A stretch of 42,928 bases of DNA, from contig NZ_JAAKZV010000042.1 of the NCBI RefSeq assembly GCF_011044975.1, positions 1 to 42,928 on the forward strand. The letters run 5' to 3'. The position numbers and the translations under genes are program-made. Below, piece after piece: positions 24,414-32,658 of the stretch. This DNA comes from Streptomyces coryli. Its GTDB lineage: Bacteria > Actinomycetota > Actinomycetes > Streptomycetales > Streptomycetaceae. The notes under the pieces are model-generated. The model was not told where the DNA came from. It made no database searches and was given only the letters and a program-made list of their open reading frames with translations. Within the stretch, counting starts at the first letter, position 1; the number at the start of each line of letters is the position of its first letter.

Positions 24414-26896
24414 AGCTCAAGCCCAATGGACTCGCCCGCGCGGCGGTCCGCTTCAAGCCCGCGTCCTTCGCGGGGACCTTCATCGCGCTGATGATGTCCG
24501 CGCTGATCGTCACGGCCTGCGGCATTCTCCTCGAGACCGGCCTGCGCGCCTCGGTGCCCGCGGAGCGGTACGCCAAGGCGCCGGTCGTCGCGGCGGCCGA
24601 CCAGTACAAGTACGTCGTCACGGGCAGCGGCGAGGACCGCGAGAAGGAAGCGGTGCCGCTGCCGGACACCGCCCGGGTCGACGCCGGGCTGGCCGCGAAG
24701 GCCGCCCAGGCGCCGGGCGCGAAGGCGGCGGTGGCCGACTTCACCTTCCCGGTACGGACCGGGGACGGCTCGCTCACCGCGCACGGCTGGGGCTCGCACG
24801 CCTTCACCGGCAGCGCGCTGACCAACGGCTCCGCGCCGGGCGCGGGCGAGGTCGTGCTCGACGCCGACGCGGCGCGCTCCGCGAAGGCGGCAGTCGGCGA
24901 CACCGTCGCACTGCAAACCGCCGCCGGGCAGCGGGACTTCCGCGTCGCGGGCATCGCCAAGGCCGGACCCGGGGACACCGCCCGGGATGCCGGCCCCACC
25001 GCCTGGTTCGCCGACGCCCAGGCCCCCGCCCTCGCCGGACACCCCGGCAAGGCGGACGCCATCGCCGTGCTGCCCAAGGACGGCACGAAGACCGACGCCC
25101 TTTCCGACTCCGTGCAGAAGGCCCTGTCCGGCTCCGGCGCCCAGGTGCACACCGGCACCGACCGCGGCGCCGTCGAGGACCCAGGTCTCGCCTACGCCAA
25201 GGACACGCTCTTCGGGATCGGCGGCCCCTTCGGCGGCATCGCCGCCATCGTGGCGGTCTTCACCGCGGCCGGCACCGTGGCCCTGTCGGTATCCCAACGG
25301 GCCCGCGAATACGCGCTGCTGCGCGCCATCGGCGCCACCCCGCGGCAGATCCGCCGCGCCGTCGCCTCCGAAGCCCTGCTCGTCGCGCCGCTCGCCGGCA
25401 TCCTCGGCACCCTGCCCGGCATCGGGCTCGCGCACTGGTGGTTCGGGCAGCTGCAGGACCGCGGCGCCATCCCCGACGCCGTCCAGGTGCACGTCTCAGG
25501 TATCCCCCTGCTCATCGCCGTCGGTGCCGGACTGCTCACCGCGCTCGGTGCCGGCTGGATCGCCGGACGGCGGCCCGCGAAGATCAAGCCCGGGCAGGCG
25601 CTGTCGGAAGCGTCGGTGGAGCGGCTGCGGCCGGGCATCATCCGTACCGGACTCGGCCTGCTGGCCCTCGTCGGCGGCGCGACGCTCACCGGCGTCGCGG
25701 CCGGCTCGACCGGTGACAATGCCGCCGGTGCCGCCCTCGGCGTCGTCATGTGCTTCATGCTCGCCGTCGGGCTGCTCGGTCCGCTGGTGGCCAGGCTGTG
25801 CGCGGGCCTCTTCGGCCTGCCGCTGCGCGGCGCGGGGCCTGCCGCCTCACTCGCGGCGGCCAACTCCCGTACCAACGCCCGCCGTCTCGCCTCCGCGATC
25901 ACCCCGATCGTCCTCGCGACCGCCTTCGCCTCGACGTTGGTCTTCATGAATACGAGCGAGCGCCACGTCGCCGACAAGCAGCTGCGGGCGGGCATCACCG
26001 CGGACCATGTCATCACCGACCCGGCCGGGGACGCGGCGGAGCGCGCCGCCCGGGCACCGGGTGTGGACACGGCCGTCGGCGTGCTGAATGCGCAGGTGCT
26101 CGTGCCGACCGGCTCCGGCGAGTTCAAGGCGCTGCAGGGCGCGGCGGCCCAGGGGGTCAGCGGCTCGGCCGCCGAGCTCGCCGAGGTGCAGGACCTGGAC
26201 GTGACGGAAGGCAGCCTGGACCGGCTCGGCAGCGGCCGTATCGCCGTCGACAAGACGCTGGCGGCCTCGGCGGACGTCGGCGTCGGTGACCGGATGCCGC
26301 TCTACCTCCCCGACGGCACCAAGGAGAGCCCCGAGGTCGTCGCGGTCTACGGCCGCGGGCTCGGCCTCGGCACGGTGACCATGGACCGCGCGTCGCTGGC
26401 CGGGCACGTCACCTCGGAATTCGACAGCACGCTGCTGGTGAGCGGCGGCTCGGACAAGTCGCTGGCCGCCCTCGGCCAGGTCACCGACGCCTCCGGCTAC
26501 GCCACCGAGCAGAGCCTCGACGCCAAGACCGGCGCGTGGATGAACAACACCATGGCCGCGGTCCTCGGCGGCTTCGCCGCCGTCGCCGCGCTCAACACCC
26601 TGGTGATGACCGTCCTCGACCGCCGCCGCGAGCTGGGCACGCTGCGCCTCGTCGGCTCCACCCGGCGCCAGGTCATGCAAATGCTCCGCTGGGAAGGCCT
26701 GCTGGTCTCCGCCGCGGGCGTCATCCTCGGCACCGCGATCGCCGCCGCCACGCTCATCCCGATGATGCACGGCATGACCGGCGAGGCGCCGTACGTGCCC
26801 CCGCTGCTCTACGGCTCCTTCGCGGCCGCCGCCGGCGGGCTGACGCTGCTGGCGATCACGCTGCCGGCGCGCGGAGCGCTGCGCCGCTGGTCCTAG
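24410..26896 (+). CDS. FtsX-like ABC permease with two FtsX domains
   Basis: An 828-residue membrane protein with the layout helix (about 20-42), a large extracytoplasmic domain (about 45-260), three helices (about 268-390), a further helix group (about 410-510), a second extracytoplasmic domain (about 520-700) and three final helices (about 710-825). Each helix triplet carries the FtsX motif of a basic loop such as REYALLRAIGATPRQIRR or RRELGTLRLVGSTRRQVMQ. This is the common actinobacterial full-length permease that pairs with one MacB-type ATPase. It is coupled to the ATPase gene and is the last gene before a strong hairpin. Function is export of, or resistance to, a membrane-active compound, by family analogy. 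Confidence 0.93.
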   Translation: MKLKPNGLARAAVRFKPASFAGTFIALMMSALIVTACGILLETGLRASVPAERYAKAPVVAAADQYKYVVTGSGEDREKEAVPLPDTARVDAGLAAKAAQAPGAKAAVADFTFPVRTGDGSLTAHGWGSHAFTGSALTNGSAPGAGEVVLDADAARSAKAAVGDTVALQTAAGQRDFRVAGIAKAGPGDTARDAGPTAWFADAQAPALAGHPGKADAIAVLPKDGTKTDALSDSVQKALSGSGAQVHTGTDRGAVEDPGLAYAKDTLFGIGGPFGGIAAIVAVFTAAGTVALSVSQRAREYALLRAIGATPRQIRRAVASEALLVAPLAGILGTLPGIGLAHWWFGQLQDRGAIPDAVQVHVSGIPLLIAVGAGLLTALGAGWIAGRRPAKIKPGQALSEASVERLRPGIIRTGLGLLALVGGATLTGVAAGSTGDNAAGAALGVVMCFMLAVGLLGPLVARLCAGLFGLPLRGAGPAASLAAANSRTNARRLASAITPIVLATAFASTLVFMNTSERHVADKQLRAGITADHVITDPAGDAAERAARAPGVDTAVGVLNAQVLVPTGSGEFKALQGAAAQGVSGSAAELAEVQDLDVTEGSLDRLGSGRIAVDKTLAASADVGVGDRMPLYLPDGTKESPEVVAVYGRGLGLGTVTMDRASLAGHVTSEFDSTLLVSGGSDKSLAALGQVTDASGYATEQSLDAKTGAWMNNTMAAVLGGFAAVAALNTLVMTVLDRRRELGTLRLVGSTRRQVMQMLRWEGLLVSAAGVILGTAIAAATLIPMMHGMTGEAPYVPPLLYGSFAAAAGGLTLLAITLPARGALRRWS

Positions 26897-26903
26897 CGCA
26901 CCG

Positions 26904-26948
26904 GTACGGGGCGGCGAGTCCGGCATCGCGCCGGCCCCCGCCCCGTAC
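26904..26948 (+). terminator. Terminator after the ABC exporter operon
   Basis: GTACGGGGCGG (26904-26914) pairs perfectly with CCGCCCCGTAC (26938-26948). The loop can form an inner CCGG/CCGG hairpin. It starts 8 bp after the permease stop and separates that operon from the MFS gene. Confidence 0.75.
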
Positions 26949-26985
26949 GACCCCCAACTCGCCCGGAAACGACGGAAGGACGTCC

Positions 26986-28383
26986 ATGACCACCACCCTG
27001 GCTCCCCCGGCCCGTATCGGGAGAGCCGCTGTCGGGGCCCTCGGCCTGCTGGCGGTCGCCACCGGTGCCCTGGAGTCGGTGGTGACGCCGACGCTGCCGC
27101 TCCTGCAGCGCGAGCTGGACCTGAGTCCGGCCGAAGGGGCGCTGCTCAGCATCGTGCTCCTCATCACCGGGGCGCTCATCACGCCGGTCGCGGGCAAGTT
27201 CGGCGACCGCTACGGCGGGAAGCGGGTCCTGATCCGGCTGATGGCGGTGGTCTCGGCCGGCGGACTGGTGTCCGCCCTGGCGCCGAATCTGCCGGTGCTG
27301 CTGCTCGGCCAGGTGCTGCAAGGGGCGATGGTGGGCGCGCTGCCCCTGTCGTTCATCCTGGTGCGCAAGCACCTCCCCGCGGGCGATTCCAAAGTGGCCA
27401 TCGGGGTGGTCAGCGGTCTGTTCGTGGGCGGCGGGATGGCGGGCACGCTCGCGGCCGGGCCGGTGGCGGAAGGGCTGTCCCGGCACTGGATGTTCGCGCT
27501 GCCGACGATCGCGGTCATCGGCTCCACCCTGCTGGTGAACCGGCTGATGCCGGACGATCCGCCGGGCCGGGCGGACGGTTCCGGGATCGACTGGCCCGGG
27601 CTGGTGCTGCTGAGCGGGACGCTGGTCACGCTCATGCTGGTGCTCGCGCTGGCGCCCGACATCGCCTCGCAGCCGCTCGTGCTCGGTGGCCTCGTGGTGG
27701 TGCTGGCCGCCTTCGTGACCGGATGGATAGCCGTCGAGCGGCGGGCGGCCGCGCCGATGGTCGATCTGCGCATGCTGGCACGGCCGGCGATCTGGAAGGC
27801 GTGCGTGCTGACCTTCGTGATCTGCGTCGGTACGTCGATGGCGGTCTATCTCGTCCCGCAGCTGTTCGCGGTGCCCACCGGCGCGTACGGCTTCGGGGCC
27901 GGTGCCACCGAGATCGGCTTCTTCCTGCTGCCCGGCGCCGTGGCCGCGTCGCTGGCCGGGCCGATCGGGGGGCTCGGGGCGCGGCGCTTCGGCTCGCGCG
28001 CCGTGGTCACCGCCGGGGTCCTCATGATGGCCGGCGCCCTGCTCGTACTGGCGGCAGTGCACTCCGAGGTCTGGCACCTGATCGTCGGCAAGGCGCTGAT
28101 CGCGCTGGCCAACGGCCTGTGCGTCACGGCGATGATGACCAGCACCGCCACCTCCGTAGACCAAGGCGACACCGGCATCGCCACCAGCCTGGTCCTGGTC
28201 ACGCGCGTGGTCGGCTACGCCGTGGGCGCGCAGGCCGGTGGCGCGCTCCTCACCGCCGGGACCCCCTCCGGGTCGGATGTCCCGGCCCCATCGGCCTTCG
28301 TCACCGGCTTTATCGTCGCCGGCGCCGTCACGGCGCTGTCCCTGCTGGTCACGCGCACCATGAGCAAAGGAGTCAAGGAATGA
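26986..28383 (+). CDS. MFS drug transporter (DHA2-like)
   Basis: A 465-residue transporter with about 14 hydrophobic helices. Helix 1 and its loop (ATGALESVVTPTLPLLQREL) and the loop GKFGDRYGGKRVL (motif A) fit MFS drug-efflux proteins. The ATG at 26986 has a strong GGAAGGA ribosome-binding site. The stop overlaps the start of the FAD monooxygenase gene as ATGA, so pump and enzyme are made together. This pairing is typical either of self-resistance to a small molecule or of export of an oxidised product. It is distinct from the DHA2 pump at 14-15.5 kb, with little obvious similarity beyond the family motifs. Confidence 0.9.
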   Translation: MTTTLAPPARIGRAAVGALGLLAVATGALESVVTPTLPLLQRELDLSPAEGALLSIVLLITGALITPVAGKFGDRYGGKRVLIRLMAVVSAGGLVSALAPNLPVLLLGQVLQGAMVGALPLSFILVRKHLPAGDSKVAIGVVSGLFVGGGMAGTLAAGPVAEGLSRHWMFALPTIAVIGSTLLVNRLMPDDPPGRADGSGIDWPGLVLLSGTLVTLMLVLALAPDIASQPLVLGGLVVVLAAFVTGWIAVERRAAAPMVDLRMLARPAIWKACVLTFVICVGTSMAVYLVPQLFAVPTGAYGFGAGATEIGFFLLPGAVAASLAGPIGGLGARRFGSRAVVTAGVLMMAGALLVLAAVHSEVWHLIVGKALIALANGLCVTAMMTSTATSVDQGDTGIATSLVLVTRVVGYAVGAQAGGALLTAGTPSGSDVPAPSAFVTGFIVAGAVTALSLLVTRTMSKGVKE

Positions 28384-29591
28384 ACCGCACCACGCCGCGG
28401 CGCACGGTCCTGATATCCGGGGCCGGCGTCGCCGGGCCGGCCCTCGCGTACTGGCTGAACCGCCACGGATTCGCCGTCACGGTGGTCGAGAAGACGGCCG
28501 CCTTGCGCAGCGGTGGTTACCCCATCGACGTGCGCGGCACCGCGCTCGAGGTCATCCGGCGGATGGGAATCCTGCCGCGGCTGCGGGACGCGCACATCGA
28601 CTCGCGCCGCCTGACCTTCCTCGACGGGGACGGCAGCGAGATCGCCGCGCTCAACCCGCACACCGTGGCCGGCAGTGTCGCGGGACAGGATCTCGAGGTG
28701 CGACGCGGGGATCTGACCGACGCTCTGCACACGGCGGTCCGGGACGACGTGGAGTTCTTGTTCAACGACTCCATCGACACCCTCGATCAGTCCGGGCACG
28801 GGGCCGACGTCACCTTCCGCGGGGGCGGCCGGCGGACGTTCGACATCGTGATCGGCGCGGACGGGATGCACTCCCGCACCCGCGAGCTGCTGTTCGGCGC
28901 AGAAAAGCAGTTCCACCGGTACCTCGGCTACTGCTTCGCCGTGTTCACCATGCCCAACACCTTCGGGCTCTCCCACGAGGTCACGATGTGGAACACCCCC
29001 GGCAGGGCCGCGGCCCTCTACGCCGTCGGGGACAGCGACGACGTGCACGCCTTCCTGAACTTCGCCCGGCCGGCGCCGCCCCTCGACACCTTCCGGGACC
29101 CCGGCGCTCAACGGGACCTGGTCGCCAAGGTCTTCGCCGACGCGGGGTGGGAAGTCCCCGGCATGCTCGACGCGATGCACACGGCGGACGACCTGTTCTT
29201 CGACGCCGTCGGCCAGATCCGCATGCCGCGCTGGTCCAGCGGGAGGGTCGCGCTGGTGGGCGACGCCGCGTACGCGCCCTCGTTCCTCACCGGCCAGGGC
29301 ACCAGCCTCGCGCTCGTCGGCGCCTACATGCTCGCCGGTGCGCTGGCCGACCACGACGGCGATCACACCGCGGCCTTCGCGGCCTACGAGCACACCACCC
29401 GCGAGTTCGTGACCATGAACCAGGACCTGGTCGGCGAGGGCGGCGCCGCCCTCTTCCCCACCACCGCCCGGGCCCTGGAACAGCGCAACGCCAGGCTGCG
29501 CGGCCTCAGCACCATGCCGCCCGCGGAAGGCAAACCGGCGCACTCCGCCCTCACCCTGCCCGACTTCACGTCAGGCCCCCGCCAGCGGTGA
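28380..29591 (+). CDS. FAD-dependent monooxygenase (aromatic hydroxylase/TetX-like)
   Basis: A 403-residue group A flavoprotein monooxygenase. The FAD-binding GAGVAG lies at 14-19, the DG motif at 161-162 (VIGADGMHSRTRE), and the GD motif at 294-295 (VALVGDAAYAPSFLTGQG). The order matches para-hydroxybenzoate-hydroxylase-fold enzymes, including drug-inactivating TetX-type and natural-product-tailoring oxygenases. Such enzymes use NADPH and O2 to hydroxylate a substrate. It is coupled to the MFS gene by ATGA. A 62-bp gap follows before the PEP-synthase-like gene. Whether it modifies a toxin or a metabolite cannot be read from the sequence. Confidence 0.88.
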   Translation: MNRTTPRRTVLISGAGVAGPALAYWLNRHGFAVTVVEKTAALRSGGYPIDVRGTALEVIRRMGILPRLRDAHIDSRRLTFLDGDGSEIAALNPHTVAGSVAGQDLEVRRGDLTDALHTAVRDDVEFLFNDSIDTLDQSGHGADVTFRGGGRRTFDIVIGADGMHSRTRELLFGAEKQFHRYLGYCFAVFTMPNTFGLSHEVTMWNTPGRAAALYAVGDSDDVHAFLNFARPAPPLDTFRDPGAQRDLVAKVFADAGWEVPGMLDAMHTADDLFFDAVGQIRMPRWSSGRVALVGDAAYAPSFLTGQGTSLALVGAYMLAGALADHDGDHTAAFAAYEHTTREFVTMNQDLVGEGGAALFPTTARALEQRNARLRGLSTMPPAEGKPAHSALTLPDFTSGPRQR

Positions 29592-29602
29592 CGTTCCTTC
29601 GT

Positions 29603-29627
29603 CCGGGCGTCCTCGCAAGGCGCCCGG
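29603..29627 (+). repeat. Inverted repeat between the monooxygenase and PEP-synthase-like genes
   Basis: CCGGGCG (29603-29609) and CGCCCGG (29621-29627) form a 7-bp stem around an 11-base loop. It could be an attenuating hairpin for the upstream operon or an operator for the downstream gene; neither can be chosen from the sequence. Confidence 0.4.
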
Positions 29628-29653
29628 GCCCGGCGCGCCGGATGATCACAGCT

Positions 29654-32299
29654 ATGGGAAATGCGCTGGTGCTCCCCTTTGCCGAGATCACCGATGACAT
29701 GCTGCCGCTGGTCGGCGGCAAGGGTCTCAATCTCGGGCTGATGACCCGGGCCGGGCTGCCGGTCCCGGACGGCGTCTGCGTCACCACCGAGGCCTACCGG
29801 CGGGTGGCGGAGAACGCCGGCCTCGGGCCCGTACTCGACGAGCTGGCGGCGGCCGGGCCCGACGATCTGGCGCCGCTTGCCGAGCGGGCCAGGGACCTCG
29901 TCCGTAAGGCCGAGGTGCCGGCGGACATCGCGGCCGCGGTCCGGGAGACGGCCGGGCACGGGCCGGTGGCGGTACGCTCCTCCGCCACCGCCGAGGACCT
30001 GCCCACCGCCAGCTTCGCCGGCCAGCAGGACACCTACCTCAACGTCCTCGGGCCCGACGCGGTGCTGCGGGCGGTGCGCGACTGCTGGGCGTCGCTGTGG
30101 ACCGACCGGGCCGTGGCCTACCGCGCCGCGAACGGCATCGACCACGCCGCGGTGCGGCTGTGCGTCGTGGTGCAGCAGATGGTGCCGGCCGAGGTCGCCG
30201 GGGTGATGTTCACCGCGAACCCGGTCACCGGGCGCCGGCACGAGACCGTCATCGACGCCGCACCGGGACTCGGCGAATCGGTGGTCTCCGGCGCGGTCAA
30301 CCCCGATCACTTCGTGGTGGACACCGCCACCGGCCGGATCACCGAGCGGCGGGTCGCCGACCGCACCACCCTGATCCGCGGCCTGCCCGAGGGCGGCACC
30401 GAGCAGATCGCCGCGGACGCGGGCGGCGGTGCCTGCCTCACCGACGAGCAGCTGGTGGCGCTGGCCGGACTCGGCGCCCGGGTGGAGGAGCACTACGGCG
30501 CGCCGCAGGACACCGAGTGGGCGATCGACGCGGACGGCGGCCTCTGGCTGACCCAGGCCCGGCCCATCACCACGCTCTACCCGGTCCCGGCGAGCGACCT
30601 GCCGGGCCTGCGGGTGTATCTCTCGGTCAACGTCGCGCAGGGCATGTACCGGCCGTTCACCCCTATGGGCATCGAGGCCTTCGGCTTCCTGACCCGCCAG
30701 GGCAGCGGCGCCGGCGCGACCCAGAACCTGGCCGGGGCCCTGCGCGCCCCCGGCCTCGCCGTCGCCGGCCGCCGGGTCTTCGTCGACGTCACCGGGGCGG
30801 TGCGCAGCGGCGTCGGCCGCCGCGTGCTGCCGCGGCTGCTCGACGTCGGCGAAGCCCGCTCCGCCACCGTCATCCGCGGCCTGCTCGACGACCCCAGGCT
30901 GCGCCCGCAGCCCGTCTCACCGCGGGCGATCCTGCGCGCGCTGGCCCAGTCGGCGGCCGGCGGCCACCGGGTGCCGCTGCAGATCGCGCAGACGATCGCC
31001 GACCCCGCCGCCGCGCTGCGCCGGGCCCAGCGCCTCCGCGACCAGCTCGGCCGGCTGCTGCCGCTGCCCGCGGACGCCACCGCGCAGACCCGCCTCGACC
31101 ACGTCGAGCGGGTCCTCGGCCGCGAGACCTTCCCGATCGTCTACGCCACCGTGCCGGACTTCATCGCCGGTTACCTGATGCTGGGGCTGGCCCGGCTGCT
31201 GCTGCCCGACCCGGCCGACCGGGCCCGGCTGCAGAACGTGCTGCGCAGCCTGCCGCACAACCCCACCACCGAGATGGACCTCGCCCTCTGGCAGGCGGCG
31301 ACCCGGATCAAGGCGGACCCGGAGGCCGCCCGGCTCCTCCGCGACACCCCCGCGGACAACCTCGCCCGCTCGCCCCTGCCGGCGACCGTCCAGGCCGAAC
31401 TGAACGCGTTCCTCGCCGAGTACGGCCACCGCGCGGTCGCCGAGATCGACATCGGCATGCCCCGCTGGTCCGACGGCCCCGCCCACATCCTCGGCGTGCT
31501 CGCGAACTACCTGCGGCTGGACGACCCCGCCCTCGCCCCCGCCGCGCTCTTCGCGAAGGGCGCCGAGGAAGCGGACCGTACGATCGCCGAACTCGCCGCC
31601 GGGGCGGGCGGCGTGCGCGGCTCGGTGATCGGCTTCGCCCTCGGCCGCACCCGGCAGCTGGCCGGGCTGCGCGAGCTGCCGAAATTCAACCTGGTCCGGA
31701 TCTTCGCCGGACTGCGCGTCCACCTGACCGCCGTCGGCGCCGAACTCACCGGCCGCGGGGTCCTGGACCGGCCCGACGACATCTACTTCACCACCCTCGC
31801 CGAAGCCCGCGACGGACTGCGCGGCACCGATCTGAAGCCGCTGGTGGCAGAGCGCCGCGCCGATTACGAGCGCGAGCTGGGGCGTCGGCACATCCCGCGC
31901 GTGCTCCTCTCGGACGGCACCGAGCCGGAGGCGGTGGGCCTGCCCGCGGGCCCGCCGTCCGCCGCGACCGCCCCCGGAACCCTCACCGGCACGCCCGCCT
32001 CGGCCGGTACGGTCACCGGCACGGCCCGCGTCATCCACGATCCGACGGGCGCCCACCTCAACCCGGGCGAGATCCTGGTCTGCCCCTCCACCGACCCCGG
32101 CTGGACCCCGCTGTTCCTCACCGCGGGCGGCCTGGTCATGGAGATGGGCGGCGCGATCTCGCACGGCGCGGTGGTGGCCCGCGAGTACGGCATCCCCGCG
32201 GTGGTGGGAGTCGCGGGCGCGACCGAGCGCATCGAGGACGGCGCCCGCATCTCGGTGGACGGCGCGGCGGGGACGGTCACGGCTGAGCCCGGCGACTGA
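29654..32299 (+). CDS. PEP synthase / rifampin phosphotransferase-like dikinase
   Basis: An 881-residue protein with the three-part architecture of PEP synthase and rifampin phosphotransferase (Rph). An ATP-grasp PPDK N-terminal domain covers about 1-315 (LVGGKGLNLGLM; VAVRSSATAEDLP; GVMFTANPVTGRR; TEWAIDADGGLWLTQARPI). A central substrate domain covers about 320-760. The swivelling phosphohistidine domain covers about 780-881, with the GGAISHGAVVAREYGIPAV motif and catalytic H837. It moves a phosphate from ATP through His to an acceptor. It lacks the C-terminal TIM-barrel of true PEP synthase, so Rph-like drug or metabolite phosphorylation is more likely. I use ATG 29654; ATG 29642 is in frame. 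Confidence 0.82.
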   Translation: MGNALVLPFAEITDDMLPLVGGKGLNLGLMTRAGLPVPDGVCVTTEAYRRVAENAGLGPVLDELAAAGPDDLAPLAERARDLVRKAEVPADIAAAVRETAGHGPVAVRSSATAEDLPTASFAGQQDTYLNVLGPDAVLRAVRDCWASLWTDRAVAYRAANGIDHAAVRLCVVVQQMVPAEVAGVMFTANPVTGRRHETVIDAAPGLGESVVSGAVNPDHFVVDTATGRITERRVADRTTLIRGLPEGGTEQIAADAGGGACLTDEQLVALAGLGARVEEHYGAPQDTEWAIDADGGLWLTQARPITTLYPVPASDLPGLRVYLSVNVAQGMYRPFTPMGIEAFGFLTRQGSGAGATQNLAGALRAPGLAVAGRRVFVDVTGAVRSGVGRRVLPRLLDVGEARSATVIRGLLDDPRLRPQPVSPRAILRALAQSAAGGHRVPLQIAQTIADPAAALRRAQRLRDQLGRLLPLPADATAQTRLDHVERVLGRETFPIVYATVPDFIAGYLMLGLARLLLPDPADRARLQNVLRSLPHNPTTEMDLALWQAATRIKADPEAARLLRDTPADNLARSPLPATVQAELNAFLAEYGHRAVAEIDIGMPRWSDGPAHILGVLANYLRLDDPALAPAALFAKGAEEADRTIAELAAGAGGVRGSVIGFALGRTRQLAGLRELPKFNLVRIFAGLRVHLTAVGAELTGRGVLDRPDDIYFTTLAEARDGLRGTDLKPLVAERRADYERELGRRHIPRVLLSDGTEPEAVGLPAGPPSAATAPGTLTGTPASAGTVTGTARVIHDPTGAHLNPGEILVCPSTDPGWTPLFLTAGGLVMEMGGAISHGAVVAREYGIPAVVGVAGATERIEDGARISVDGAAGTVTAEPGD

Positions 32300-32345
32300 T
32301 CCGCATCCCTAATTCCGATAAAGTCGGGCACATTACGCAAACCGC

Positions 32346-32366
32346 CCGAAGGATTTCGGATCGAAA
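32346..32366 (+). promoter_or_regulatory. Two mutually exclusive hairpins in the leader of the Cys-rich gene
   Basis: CCGAA (32346-32350) pairs with TTCGG (32355-32359), while TTTCG (32354-32358) pairs with CGAAA (32362-32366). The two stems share bases and cannot coexist. The second one buries the start of the AAAGG ribosome-binding site 8-12 bp ahead of the ATG. This could be an operator dyad or a small RNA switch; the evidence is base pairing only. Confidence 0.4.
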
Positions 32367-32375
32367 GGCTCCACC

Positions 32376-32576
32376 ATGACCACCGCCACGGCCACCTGCG
32401 CCTGTGCCGACTGCGCCGGCGACGTCTGCGCCAACTGCACCTGTACGAACTGCGCCTGCGCCTCGTGCGCCCACAAGGCGACCGAACTGGCCACCTGCTC
32501 GTGCACCGACTGCGGCGGCGACCTGTGCGCCACCTGCACCTGCTCCTCCTGCTCGTGCCGGACCTGCCACCACTGA
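32376..32576 (+). CDS. Duplicated Cys-rich, metallothionein-like protein (18 Cys in 66 residues)
   Basis: A 66-residue protein with cysteines at 8, 10, 13, 18, 21, 23, 26, 28 and 31, and again at 41, 43, 46, 51, 54, 56, 59, 61 and 64. Every position in the second set is exactly 33 higher, so the protein is a tandem duplication of a nine-Cys module (CxCx2Cx4Cx2CxCx2CxCx2C). Histidines at 33, 65 and 66 add ligands. There are no aromatic residues, and Ala, Thr, Ser, Asp fill the gaps, all features of metallothioneins. The chain is cytoplasmic (no signal). It does not look like mycobacterial MymT or cyanobacterial SmtA. The ribosome-binding site AAAGG and start ATG 32376 are good. Copper or zinc buffering is the likely role; which metal is unknown. 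Confidence 0.85.
   Translation: MTTATATCACADCAGDVCANCTCTNCACASCAHKATELATCSCTDCGGDLCATCTCSSCSCRTCHH
32397..32567 (+). repeat. 99-nt-period internal duplication inside the Cys-rich gene
   Basis: The nine-cysteine module is encoded at 32397-32468 and again at 32496-32567, offset by exactly 99 nt. The DNA copies have diverged more than the Cys spacing, which is fully conserved, so the cysteine framework has been kept by selection. Confidence 0.8.
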
Positions 32577-32604
32577 CGCGCGAGCACAGCGTTCCGACGC
32601 ACCT

Positions 32605-32650
32605 CGGCCCGCCCCGGGCAGTCCCGTATCCGGGCACCTGGAGCGGGCCG
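32605..32650. terminator. Hairpin between the convergent Cys-rich and ECF sigma genes
   Basis: CGGCCCGC (32605-32612) pairs with GCGGGCCG (32643-32650), and an inner CCCGG/CCGGG stem sits in the loop. It lies between two stop codons and can terminate transcription from both sides. Confidence 0.6.
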
Positions 32651-32658
32651 CGTCGCGC

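Noticed and set aside
29592-29653. Rifamycin-associated element upstream of the Rph-like gene
   Set aside because: The only dyad there (CCGGGCG-N11-CGCCCGG) differs from the known RAE-type inverted repeat in arm sequence and spacing.
32376-32576. Cys-rich protein as a RiPP (lanthipeptide-like) precursor
   Set aside because: No leader/core split, no adjacent lanthionine synthase, radical SAM or protease gene, and CxC pairs fit metal clusters better.
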